NCBI RefSeq assembly: GCF_027595985.1
Contig: NC_073303.1
Span: 378,789,842-378,853,841, forward strand
DNA length: 64,000 nt
Source: Sorex araneus
Lineage: Eukaryota; Chordata; Mammalia; Eulipotyphla; Soricidae
Reading direction: 5' to 3'
Both the position numbers and the translations under genes were made by a program. Shown here piece by piece: positions 1 through 9,600 of this stretch; within the stretch, counting starts at the first letter, position 1; each line of letters starts with the position of its first letter. Under the pieces are notes generated by a model. It was not told the origin of the DNA. It was given only the letters and a program-made list of their open reading frames with translations, and did no database searches.

Positions 1-1309
1 TTTGTCAGAAGCCCACCAAACCACGCAGGAAGGGGCAGCGTCTGCGGTCCGGACTGAAGTTCATATGTTCTTTGGAAGCACGAAGGAAGGAGGGCATTGC
101 GGCGTCGGCTCTGAGAGACGACAGGGGCTGACTCAGACCCGGGTTTGTTTCCACAGTTGTGGGCACGGCATTGCCCCAAACCCGGACTTTATTCCTTCTA
201 GCTAATCTGCCAGATGTGGGATGCGGGTGCTGCCGTGGCCGACTTCTTAACCACCGAAACAATCTCAGAGACGTGGGCTGGAAACTCCCAGTGGCAGCCT
301 CGCCTCTGCCACAGACAGCCGCACCCCTGCGCAGGGCAGGATGGACACAGAGGCAGGACACGTGGCTGAGGGGGCGCCAAGCCCGAGGGTCTGGCCCTGC
401 ATGACCACCCCCTCCTCCAGCCTCGGGAGAGCCAGCTCGTCCCCACTGCAGAGCCCTGGGCTGCAGGTCATGCTCCCTGAGCATCTCAAGAACATTCTAG
501 AAACTCGTGCTGGGCCTGTGAGCCCAAGTCAGGGGTGCATCCCCGGGGCTGTGCTCACCGCAGGCAGAAGGAAACTTCCTGAGTGTCGCCGCCGTGAACT
601 TTCTCGACTGAGACTCGTGCGTTATTCTCTGCCCCGCTCACAAACGCACAAGTCTCTCCGCCTGGGTGGGTCCAGCGGCTCTGCCCCCGCCGGGCACAGA
701 AGCCATCCCCGGAGGCCATCCGGGCACCCGAGCTCAGTGCAGGCGCGGGTGACACTGAGGGAACAAGTGGGGCCCTGTGTTCTGGGGGCTCAAGGACAAA
801 CGCGTCTCCCCCGGGTGCAGGTCCCACCTCGCCTGGTGCTACCGGACCGAGCAAGAGCCCAGCGAGGAAGTTCAGCGGTTCCGCTTCAGACAAATCTAGA
901 GGCCCGAAGGCCAGTGGGGAGATGTCTCGGGGTCACGGTGCTCACCGTGCACGCGGCCCACCCTGAGCTGCCCGCCATCACCTGGTCCCCTGAGCATCAC
1001 GGGGTGACGCCCACCCCACCCCGCTCGGCTGGGCCCCCTGCTCTCTGGGGCGCCCACAGCACCCGCAGGAGGATCCATTCGTGGGTTCCTGCAAACGGGT
1101 GCTTGGCGGCTGTTGGCACAGTGGTTACTGCCAGGCTCAGGTCCTGTGCAGGAGCTGGGGAGTGGGTCGCCCTCTCTGCGAGGGCTGATAGAGTCGGTGA
1201 TGGGGGGGGGGGGGGCAGCTGTGTTTCGCCTCAGCCGGAGTTCAAGTGCATCCTGTTGCCTGAGGGTGTTTCTGAATCCCAGAAGCCAGATACTGGGGGC
1301 TCGGGGGGA
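1..1309. other. intergenic DNA, no gene seen
   Basis: GC-rich sequence with several long open frames on both strands, but none shows a recognisable domain, a repeated motif or a plausible exon with flanking splice sites. A run of G lies at about 1,202-1,215. I see nothing else to annotate. Confidence 0.6.
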
Positions 1310-1656
1310 TATGTTTTCAGGTTCTGGGCTATACCTGGTGATGCTCAAGAGTTACTCCTGGGGCTGGAGCGATAGCACGGTGGGGAGGGCATTTGCCTTG
1401 CACGCGGCCGACCCGGGTTCAATTCCCAGCATCCCATATGGTCCCCCGAGCACTGCCAGGAGTAATTGCTGTGCATTGGGTGTAATCCCAAAACCAAAAA
1501 ACAAAACAAAAAAAGCAAGAAAAAAGAGTTACTCCTGACTCCGCGCTCAGAATTCCTCCTCGTGGTGCTCTGGAGACCCTGTGGGCTGCCGGGGGCTGGA
1601 CCAAGGTCGGCTGCGTGCAAAGCAAACACCCTCCAGACTATTGCTCTGGCCCGAAT
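1310..1656 (-). mobile_element. older SOR-type SINE, split by a younger SINE
   Basis: The two halves (about 1,310-1,356 and 1,528-1,656) read as a diverged reverse-strand SINE. The end near 1,650 is the complement of the tRNA-like head (tattgctctggccc) and the left part carries the body motif ggtgatgctcaagagttactcctg in diverged form. The + strand SINE at 1,360 sits between them. Confidence 0.7.
1360..1527 (+). mobile_element. SOR-type SINE, full length
   Basis: Begins gggctggagcgatagcac, has a B box (ggttcaattcc, one base off consensus), the family motif catcccatatgg and an A-rich tail with caaaa units. It is flanked by the target duplication agagttactcctg (about 1,348-1,360 and 1,528-1,540), so this is a genuine insertion into the older reverse-strand SINE. 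Confidence 0.92.
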
Positions 1657-2433
1657 CGGGCATTTCTGAGCCACCCATCCTCACTGAGCGCCAGTGAGGG
1701 CCGAGTCTCCCGCCTCAGAGCATGGCTTGCGTGTGTAATTCGGAGCTACAGCTTCCCCGAGGGTGTCAGAAGAGCCTTGACTTTCCGTCCCAAACCACCG
1801 GGACTTTATCTACGGGGGGGGGGGGAGAAACTTCACACCCCCAGACGACTCCTTTTCCTTCTGGCCCAGCCGAGGGCTGAGGAGCTGCTCTCTCCGTCCT
1901 CTCAGTCCTGTCAGCTTTGTGTGGACATGCCACAAGCGTGGCTTCCAGAACATTCTTCCCCCGAAGTCTCCAATTCCCACGGCCCCTCCAACTCATCAGC
2001 AGAAATGTATGTCTCAAAAGTTACATGTCGGTGCAAAGAAAATCCAGTACGTGTTCCTGTCTTCGTAGCCACGTTGTTCATGGTCACTGGGCGTGGGTCC
2101 AACCTGGACCCACCTCAGCAGGTACTACCTGAGGCTGAGCGGCGGCTGTGAATTGGACGCTGAGGCCGCAGCGCCACCTGCTGGCGGCTCTCACCTCATG
2201 CTCGCGTTCTGGACCGGCGGAACCGCAGCCCTCTGGGGAGACGTGGAGTCTTCAGAGGGATGCTGGGGACACAGGACGTCTCCCGGGGCTCACAGATGCT
2301 GCAGTCACCTACACAGCCCCTCTCCCAGGGCTCAGGGCTGCGGGACAGGCGGGCCCTGCCAAGAGTCACTGCTCAACACTTTTCTTCACAGCAGAATAAC
2401 TACATCGAGGGGGAAGACTAAGGAGAACATAGG

Positions 2434-2670
2434 ATGAGGGGGGAGAGAGAGAGAGGGAGAGAGGGAGAGAGAGAGAGAGAGAGAGAGAAAGAGGGAGACA
2501 GAGAGAGACGGAGACAGAGACAGAGAGACAGAGGCAGAGACAGAGATAGAGGCAGAGACAGGGACAGAGATAGAGGCAGAGACAGAGACAGAGGCAGAGA
2601 CAGAGACAGAGCTGGGGGGATCAAGGAAGAGGGGGGAGAGGGAAAGAGAAAGAGGGAAAGGAGAGTGAGA
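2434..2670. repeat. purine-rich (GA)n / (GACA)n low-complexity tract
   Basis: About 240 bases of gaga, ggga and gacaga units on the + strand. The Arg/Glu-rich and Ser/Leu-rich open frames across it are artefacts of composition. Confidence 0.95.
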
Positions 2671-2737
2671 GATGAGAAGAGATGGAAACATTTGTCTTCT
2701 AAGTGAAGACAAATGGCCTGAAAGAAGGTCACGGGAC

Positions 2738-2920
2738 CGGGGCTGGAGCAATAGCACAGCAGGTAGGGCATTTGCCTTGCACGCAGTCGACCCGGGTTCG
2801 ATTCCCAGCATCCCATATGGTGCCCTGAGCACGGCCAGGGGTAATTCCTGAATGCAGAGCTAGGAGTGACCCCTGTGCATTGCCGGGTGTGACCCAAAAA
2901 GCAAAAAAATAAGAAAAAAA
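2738..2920 (+). mobile_element. SOR-type SINE, full length
   Basis: Starts ggggctggagcaatagcac, has B box ggttcgattcc and body catcccatatgg, and ends in gcaaaaaaataag plus an A-run. The duplication agaaggtcacgg is found just before the start and again after the tail (about 2,921). Confidence 0.93.
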
Positions 2921-3257
2921 AGAAGGTCACGGAACCCCAGAGTTGGGATGCTTAGGGACCTCAGAGAGGAGACTTGGTACCTGCATGGCAGTGCTGTGTC
3001 CCCAAACTCACGCTGAAACTAACCTCCAGAGTAGAAAGCTTCAGCGCAGAGCCTAAACCATCGGGAGCCAAGAACACAGCACCTCCCGGGGGACATGCAA
3101 ACTGACCCCTGGTCTGGGGCTTCCGGCCAGGACTGTGATGGGGTCAGTGTGCCAGCCCACTACACATTGACACAACTGGACAGTGGCACCGGCCCTGCTC
3201 TGTGCCATCAAGCCTCAGGGGGCGGAAGAGAGAGGAGAGGGGCGAGGCTCTGGCCTC

Positions 3258-3401
3258 AGAGGGGCGGAAGAGGACAGGGAAAGGCACTTGCCTTGCACGT
3301 GGCTGGCACAGGTTCAACCCCTGGTACCACGTTCGGTCCCCGAGCATTACCAGACGTGATCCCTGACCACGCCTTAGTGTGGCCCCAAAACAAAAACAGC
3401 A
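3258..3401 (+). mobile_element. old diverged tRNA-derived SINE
   Basis: Recognisable by gcacttgccttgcacgtggc, a diverged B box (ggttcaacccc) and a terminal ggccccaaaacaaaaac. Too diverged for a subfamily call. Confidence 0.65.
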
Positions 3402-3633
3402 CATTGAGGCCCCAAGGAGGGAGGGCAGGAAATCCCACAGGGCCTGTCAGGGGACCCTCCTCGAGGATGGTTGCCACTGGGCCCTGGGGAGTACTTCATG
3501 GGTGGAGGGAGTTCACCTTTCCTCAGGTAACCCTGGATTTCTTCGTGTGTTGAATTCTCTTATGTGTATTTCTTTATCTGTTGTATTTTGTTCAGGAGTC
3601 ACAGGAGAAAAGCTTCAAAGGCTAAGTAGGTCT

Positions 3634-3807
3634 GGGCTGGAGCAATGGTACACTTGCCATGCACACAACCGACCTGGGTTCGAATCTCGACATCCATATG
3701 GTTCCCTAAGCACCCCCAGGAGTGATTCCCTAGTGCAGAGCCAGGAGTAACCCCTGAGCATTGCCGGGCATAGCCCAAAGGAAAAGGAAACCAAAAAATA
3801 AAATAAA
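3634..3807 (+). mobile_element. SOR-type SINE, moderately diverged
   Basis: gggctggagcaatgg head, short deletion after the A box, B box ggttcgaatctc, body tagtgcagagccaggagtaac, A-rich tail with aaataaaataaaa. Confidence 0.88.
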
Positions 3808-4319
3808 AGGATATTGGGTAAGCAAGTTTGGATCCAGAAGATACATTGTACCTGGCTCAAGCTTTTTTAGAACTTTCTAGTTACAATACAGTTAAACATA
3901 TTTTAAACCTTCACATATATTCTTGAAGGGAAAAATGATACCTTCATCCACAAAAGACTATAGACATTAAAACTTTGCAATTTGACAAACTCCTGCCAAG
4001 AGCATGGATGATAAAAATTCCTAAAAGAAAATAAACCGTGTATACTTTAAGGGAGAGCTCATTTTATCTTGAAATACGAAAAAGCATACGCGTTGCAAGT
4101 ATTAAACGTGCTGCCTTTCTAAAGCCAAGTTAAAGGACGTGGGAGGGGTGCAGGTTTGCCAAAGCCTCTCCTGGGACAGGACTGTTCCTCCACTGCACGA
4201 TGGAGGGCGCAAGACCCCTGCAGCGACCGCCTTCCTGCGTTCCCGGGGGAAACAACGGATTCGAACGCTGATGTGCGCGCACAGCTTAAGCAGCCTGGAG
4301 ACACAAAAGCCGCCAGTTC
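3808..4319. other. intergenic DNA upstream of the CNDP2 island
   Basis: AT-rich until about 4,120, then a sharp rise in GC into the CpG island. No coding signal or recognisable repeat. Confidence 0.5.
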
Positions 4320-4920
4320 GGAGTGTAGGTCCAAGCCCCGCCCCCGATCCTCAGCCCCGCCCCCAGGATCTAGCTCCGCCCCCAACCTCGCGCCTCTGCG
4401 CGAGCAGAGCTTCACTCCCGCCCCGCCTGAGCCCCACGCCCCGCCCCGCCCCGCCTCAGGCTCCGCCCCCACGCCCTCCCCTGGTCCCGCCCCATCTTCT
4501 CCCCGCTCACCGCCCCGCCCCGCCGTAGGCTCCGCCCTCACGCCCTCCCCGAGTCCCGTCCCCGCCCTCCCTGGGCCGCCGAGAGGCGGGCCGACGCCGG
4601 CCTCGAACGCGGCCGGGGATTGGCTGCGGGCGCGCGCCGGGGGCGTGGTCTAGGCACATGGTGCGGAACCGGCTCGGCGCGGCCGGCGGGTGAGCAGGAG
4701 GCCGTGGGGCGGGCCGGGGCCGCGGGCGCGGGGCGCGGGCGCCGGGGCGGGCCGGGGCGGGTCGGGGCGGCGTCCCCGGGCCGGTTGCTTCGGCTCCGGG
4801 CGGCGGCCCGGCGGGCTCCGAGGGGCGGGCGTCGCCGGGGGCGGCCCCGCCGCGAGCCCCTCCTCCGGGCCCGCGCCCCGCGCCTCCGCCCGGGGCCAGG
4901 AGATTGGAGATCGGGGTCAG
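4320..4920 (+). promoter_or_regulatory. CNDP2: CpG-island promoter of CNDP2
   Basis: Dense CpG sequence with at least five GC boxes of the ccccgccccc type between about 4,333 and 4,520 (SP/KLF-type sites) and one inverted CCAAT box (attgg, 4,619-4,623) some 30-40 bases before the likely first exon. No TATA box is visible. This is the architecture expected of a broadly expressed gene such as CNDP2; the exact start of transcription cannot be fixed from sequence. Confidence 0.8.
4645..4689 (+). other. CNDP2: CNDP2 exon 1, non-coding (5' boundary uncertain)
   Basis: A good donor (gg|gtgagc) falls at 4,690 inside the CpG island, 1.84 kb before the acceptor of the first coding exon. The exon would hold 5' UTR only. 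It contains an ATG at 4,658-4,660 that is out of frame with the main start after splicing. The right end is reasonably supported; the left end is a guess. Confidence 0.55.
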
Positions 4921-5350
4921 GGGCCCGAGGTCAGGGCGTCTCTCGGGACCCCGGGCCAAGGGTTCACTCAGGGACCCCAGGTCAGGGGGTCTGAGGTCAG
5001 GGGCGCGAGGTCAGGGCGTCTCTCTGGGGCCCCGGGCCAGGGGTTCTATCAGGGACCCCGAGTCAGCGGACCGGAACCAGAGACCCGGGTCAGGAGGACC
5101 GGGTCAGAGGCCCGGGGTCATGAGATCCTGGAGACAGAGGCCCCGGGTCATGGGATCCTGGGGTCTGAGGCCCCAGGTCTTGGGATCCTGGGGTCAGAGG
5201 CCCTGGGTCATGGGGCCAGGACCAGAGGCCCTGGGTCAGGGGCACCCGGATCAGAGGTCCCCGGTCACGGAGTGCAGAGTCAGAGGTCCTGGGTCCCGGT
5301 ACCGAGGTCAGAAGCCTGGGGCAGAGGGACTGGGGTCAGAAGCCCTGGGT
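4905..5350. repeat. GC-rich minisatellite in CNDP2 intron 1
   Basis: Imperfect repeats built on ggggtcagaggccctgggtc and related words, with several gggatcctgg blocks near 5,150-5,190. Unit length varies, roughly 20-35 bases. Confidence 0.8.
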
Positions 5351-6533
5351 CGGGATGTCTGGGGTCGGGGTTGGTGGGAGGCTGGGACTGACAGGTGCAG
5401 CAGGCTTTGGTCGAGTGGCCTTGTCCCTTGAGACCGTGGGACACGGGGACAGGCCCCTGGGAGAGCCGGGGAGGTGTAGACCCCCAAGACCCCGCAGGAG
5501 CGCCTGTTTGCTGTCAGGCTGTGGGACGGACGTTGGCGCTCCCGGGGCTTGATCCGGCTCTGAGGCGCCCGTCAGGGTTTGTGCTCACGCGGGACAAGCA
5601 CTCAGACTGTCTGCGGACTTGGACAAGCTTCCAGGCGTCTCTGTCTGCTCAGGGTTCAGTGCTTCCAGCCGTTCCCCTGGAGGGGAGCGAGACTGGTACT
5701 TGTCTCCAGGGTGCACTTGCTCCGTCCCCACGCACACACTTACACCTTAGTCACCGGGCTGCTCCCGGGCCTGGGCAGGGTCCGAGTGGGCGGGAGGGGG
5801 TGGCCGCTCTCTGGCTCCTGCAGGCCGGGGCACGCCTTAGTGCCTGGAACTGGAGCGCCTTTGATGGGCTTCTGGGAGCCTGGGACTCGCGGGACTGGGC
5901 CCCACCCCTCCCCCGGTGGGTCCGGCTGGTGAAGTGGGCGACCTGCTCGATGGGGCTTCTGGGTGTTTAGGCCAGGGATGAATGGGCATTTGTCTCACCC
6001 GCCTTCAGGGGCTCTGCCTCTGCGACCTGGCTGGAGGCTGCCCTTTGCCCCCTGCTGGGACTGGATCCTGGCCACGGCACCCCCCACCCGCACCCCCCAC
6101 CTGCCAGGTCACACCTCTCCCACCCGCCAGGTCACACCTCCCCGTTCCGCTTCACTGCATGCTCCACCTGTGAGGCAGCAGAACCTGCTGGTCCTCCAGA
6201 CAAGCTGGGGGTGTGGGGGGTGCGCCCCAGGGGGCTGCCGGGGTGACAGGGTCTTCAGGTGGGTGTTGTCCGAGGGGCCGCCCACCTGCTCCTCGAGGGG
6301 CCACAGGCCTGCTGCGTGCCTGCGGGGAAGGCCCCGCTGCGTGTTGTCATCGCCTCCTTGCCCCTGGTCAAACTCTAAGGACGGTCACCGCTTCCTGGAG
6401 CCATCTGCCCCCTGTCACTTCCTGGAGTCCTCGGGCCGGTGGGCGGGGCAGGCGGGGCAGGGCTGCATTTACGTCCCCGCAGCCTTCCAGGCCCTTCACT
6501 CGGCGCTGGCCTCCCTGCCCCTGGTCCTTCCAG

Positions 6534-6617
6534 GAATCAGCCTCTCCTGCCCGCAAGATGTCGGCCCTCACCGCACTCTTCAAGTATGTGGACGACAACC
6601 AGGATCGCTACATTAAG
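6534..6617 (+). CDS. CNDP2: CNDP2 exon 2, first coding exon
   Basis: Acceptor ttccag at 6,533, 24 nt of 5' UTR, ATG at 6,558 (context gcaagATGt, purine at -3), residues 1-20 ending DNQDRYIK, donor gtggga. The start is fixed by similarity to the family N-terminus, which begins just before ALTxLFKY. Confidence 0.95.
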
Positions 6618-9600
6618 GTGGGAGCCCTGGGCTGTACCCGAGATGCAGGGGAGCGCGGGGCCGGGCTCTGCGTGCTGGGGGCTGAGGCACTGTGTCTAGG
6701 CGGTGGCTAGCAGTGCTGTGCTGCGGGTTGGAAGTGGCCCCGCTTGGGCTGAAGTGCCCTTCGGGGGAGGGAATAGTCGCTTCACAGAGAGGGAGCACAG
6801 AGGAGGCGCTGGGCGGCCGCCCGGCTCCCTCTGGGCTCTGGGCAGGAAGTGTGGGAATACGGCATGCTCCCCCTCTCTCTAGAGTGCAGTTCTCCATGTG
6901 CAGTTCCTGCAGTGCTGGGAAGTGCTGGGTGTCAGGTGCTCCCCCTCTCTCTAGAGTGCAGTTCTCCGTGTGCACTTCTCCGTGTGCAGTTCCTGCGGTG
7001 CTGGGGGGTGCTGGGTGTTAGGTGCTCCCCCTCTCTCTAGAGTGCAGTTCCTGCAGTGCTGGGGAGTGCTGGGTGTCAGGTGCTCCCTCTCTCTCTAGAG
7101 TGCAGTTCTCCATGTGCAGTTCCTGCAGTGCTGGGTGGGTGTTGGGTGTTAGGTGCTCCCCCTCTCTCTAGAGTGCAGTTCTCCATGTGCAGTTCCTGCA
7201 GTGCTGGGGAGTGCTGGGTGTCAGGTGCTCCCCCTCTCTCTAGAGTGCAGTTCTCCATGTGCAGTTCCTGCAGTGCTGGGGGATGCTGGGTGTTAGGTGC
7301 TCCCCCTCTCTCTAGAGTGCAGTTCTCTGTGTGCACTTCTCTGTGTGCAGTTCCTGCGGTGCTGGGGGGTGCTGGGTGTCAAGTGCTCCCAACTCAGGTC
7401 AGGTGGAACCTTCGGAGTTTCAGATTCTGAAGATGATGCTCCCGGGGACCGGGTTGTTGTCAGGGCGACCCCCAGGCCCCTGAGCTCAGACGCTGAGTGT
7501 ATCCTGGCTCTTCCTGCCGTAGTCTTGTGGCCCCAGACACGCTCCTTGCCGGCGCTCTGTGCACTGGGCGTCGCCTCGTGCTCACGTCTGCTTGGCTTTT
7601 CCTGCCAAGCGGCGGCTGGCAGTGAGCTCCCGCGGGCAGCGCCCTCCAGACCCGGCCCCGCTCCCGTCCACAGAAACTGGCCGACTGGGTGGCCATCCAG
7701 AGCGTGTCTGCGTGGCCCGAGAAGAGGGGTGAGATCAAGAGGATGATGGAGGTGGCGGCGGCCGACATCCGGCAGCTGGGCGGCTCCGTGGAACTGGTCG
7801 ACATCGGGAAGCAGACGGTAGGACCTTCCGCGTGCCGGCCGTGGCCCCACGGGCACTGGACTCTGGCCCCTGCGGGCGCCGGACCCTGGCCCTGCTCCTC
7901 TGGCCGGGCGGGCGCTTCTCGACACCCCACCCTGTCCCCACCGAGGGTTGAGGGTTGCCCAAGGAGCTCGAGTGACAGCCGAGTCCCCCGGCCCCGCAGA
8001 GTCCTGACAGGCGCCTGCAGGGCCCCTGCCGCACGCAGTGGGAGACCCCTTTGCAGGGTTCGGTTGCAGGTGCTCTGGCAGGAGCCGGGTTCCCCCCAGG
8101 CCTGCGCTGTACTGAGGGGGGCCCGGCCGTGCCCCCTTTGCTCTCGCTGGGCATGCTGGGCCGGCTCTGGGCCGGGCCCCCGCCCTCAGGCCCGACCCGG
8201 CCTCTGCCTGCCCCCGGGACAGCGGGCCCCTGGGAGGACAGCCCCGTCTGGGGAGAGCCCGGCCCGCCGCCGGCCGTGAGTGCCGTGAGCGGCCGAGGCT
8301 TGTGGCTGGAGGGCTGCGCCCCGCCCCTTCCACAGCGGGTCTTACGCAATCCTGCCGCTGGCGCCCTGCCGAGCCTCACGGGACTTCCCACACGGATTTG
8401 CTGACCGTGGCAGGCAGTGGCAGCGGGACAGGGCGTCACGTGCACACTGCTGGCTGTCCCTGGGCGTGTCCCGAGGGAAGCTGACCTTGGGGTCCTGGTG
8501 GAGGTGTCCGTGCGGGGCATGGCTTCTGGCCCCAGAGGTGGCCTGGGGACGCAGTGGGCCCGAGTCCAGGAGCTAGAGAGCGCGAGAGGCCGGCGAGAGG
8601 ACACAGTGGCCGTGGCCAGTGCCTCTTAGAGAACAGCTCCGGGGCCCCGGGGGGCCACACCCACTGCTGCCGGCGATCGGAGCACAGCTGGCCTGCGGGC
8701 GGCTCTGGCCTCTGCCATGGCGTCCTGCGAGAGGGAGCGAGGACAGGGCCGCTCACAGGCCACGCAGGGTCTCCACGGCCTCTGGGGCATCCCTGGGCCC
8801 ACCTGGTCCCCGCAGACGCAGCTGTGGCCTGGAAGCTGCCCCCCTCGGCCCCCAGCCGCATCCCGGCATGCCCAGGGACGAGGGGGTCTCTTCTGCCAAG
8901 AGAGATGCCAGGCCGGGGCCCCGGGAGGCTGCCGTGGGGACCCCCCCCGCTCCCAGCTCAGGTGACCCTCCCCTCGGGGAGAGGTGCGGTTTGGGAAGCC
9001 GTAGCGTTTGTTCACACTGGAAATCGTTCCGAGTGTTCCTGGACCCCCGGGTGAAACCTCTTCCAGAGGCAGGTTTCTCTCTGGGGCGGGGGAGCCGAAC
9101 GCGGAGCTCAGGGGCCCCTGGACGGGCCCAAGGCCCCCCTCGCCTCGCCCCTCTGCCAGCTGCCCCCGTGGGGGCGGTGGCGTCCAGGAGAGTCTCGTGT
9201 TGGTCCCGGCTTGCGAGGCCGCCTGGCGCGGGGTCAGCACGGGGGTCCCGTCTCCCTGCAGCTCCCCGACGGCTCCGAGATCCCCCTGCCTCCCATCCTG
9301 CTCGGCAAGCTGGGCTCGGACCCCACGAAGAAGACCGTGTGCATCTACGGGCACCTGGACGTGCAGCCGGCCGCGCTGGAGGACGGCTGGGACAGCGAGC
9401 CCTTCACGCTGGTGGAGCGTGACGGTAGGGCCCCGCCGCCCCGCCCGCTGCAGTGTTGCAGCCACAGAGCCCTGGGGTCACGGGGCCTGGTGCCACCGCA
9501 CAGTGACGGCCCGAGGGCCCGTGGGTCCAAAGGCCCCGCTTCGTCCTCCCACCGTGCGTGGCTAGCGCGACCTGCCCGCAGGACCTTGTTCCCGGGCCGT

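Noticed and set aside
341-1375. 344-codon frame upstream of CNDP2, possibly a neighbouring gene such as DIPK1C
   Set aside because: No similarity to a kinase-like fold, no cysteine pattern and no splice structure; the frame runs on into a SINE.
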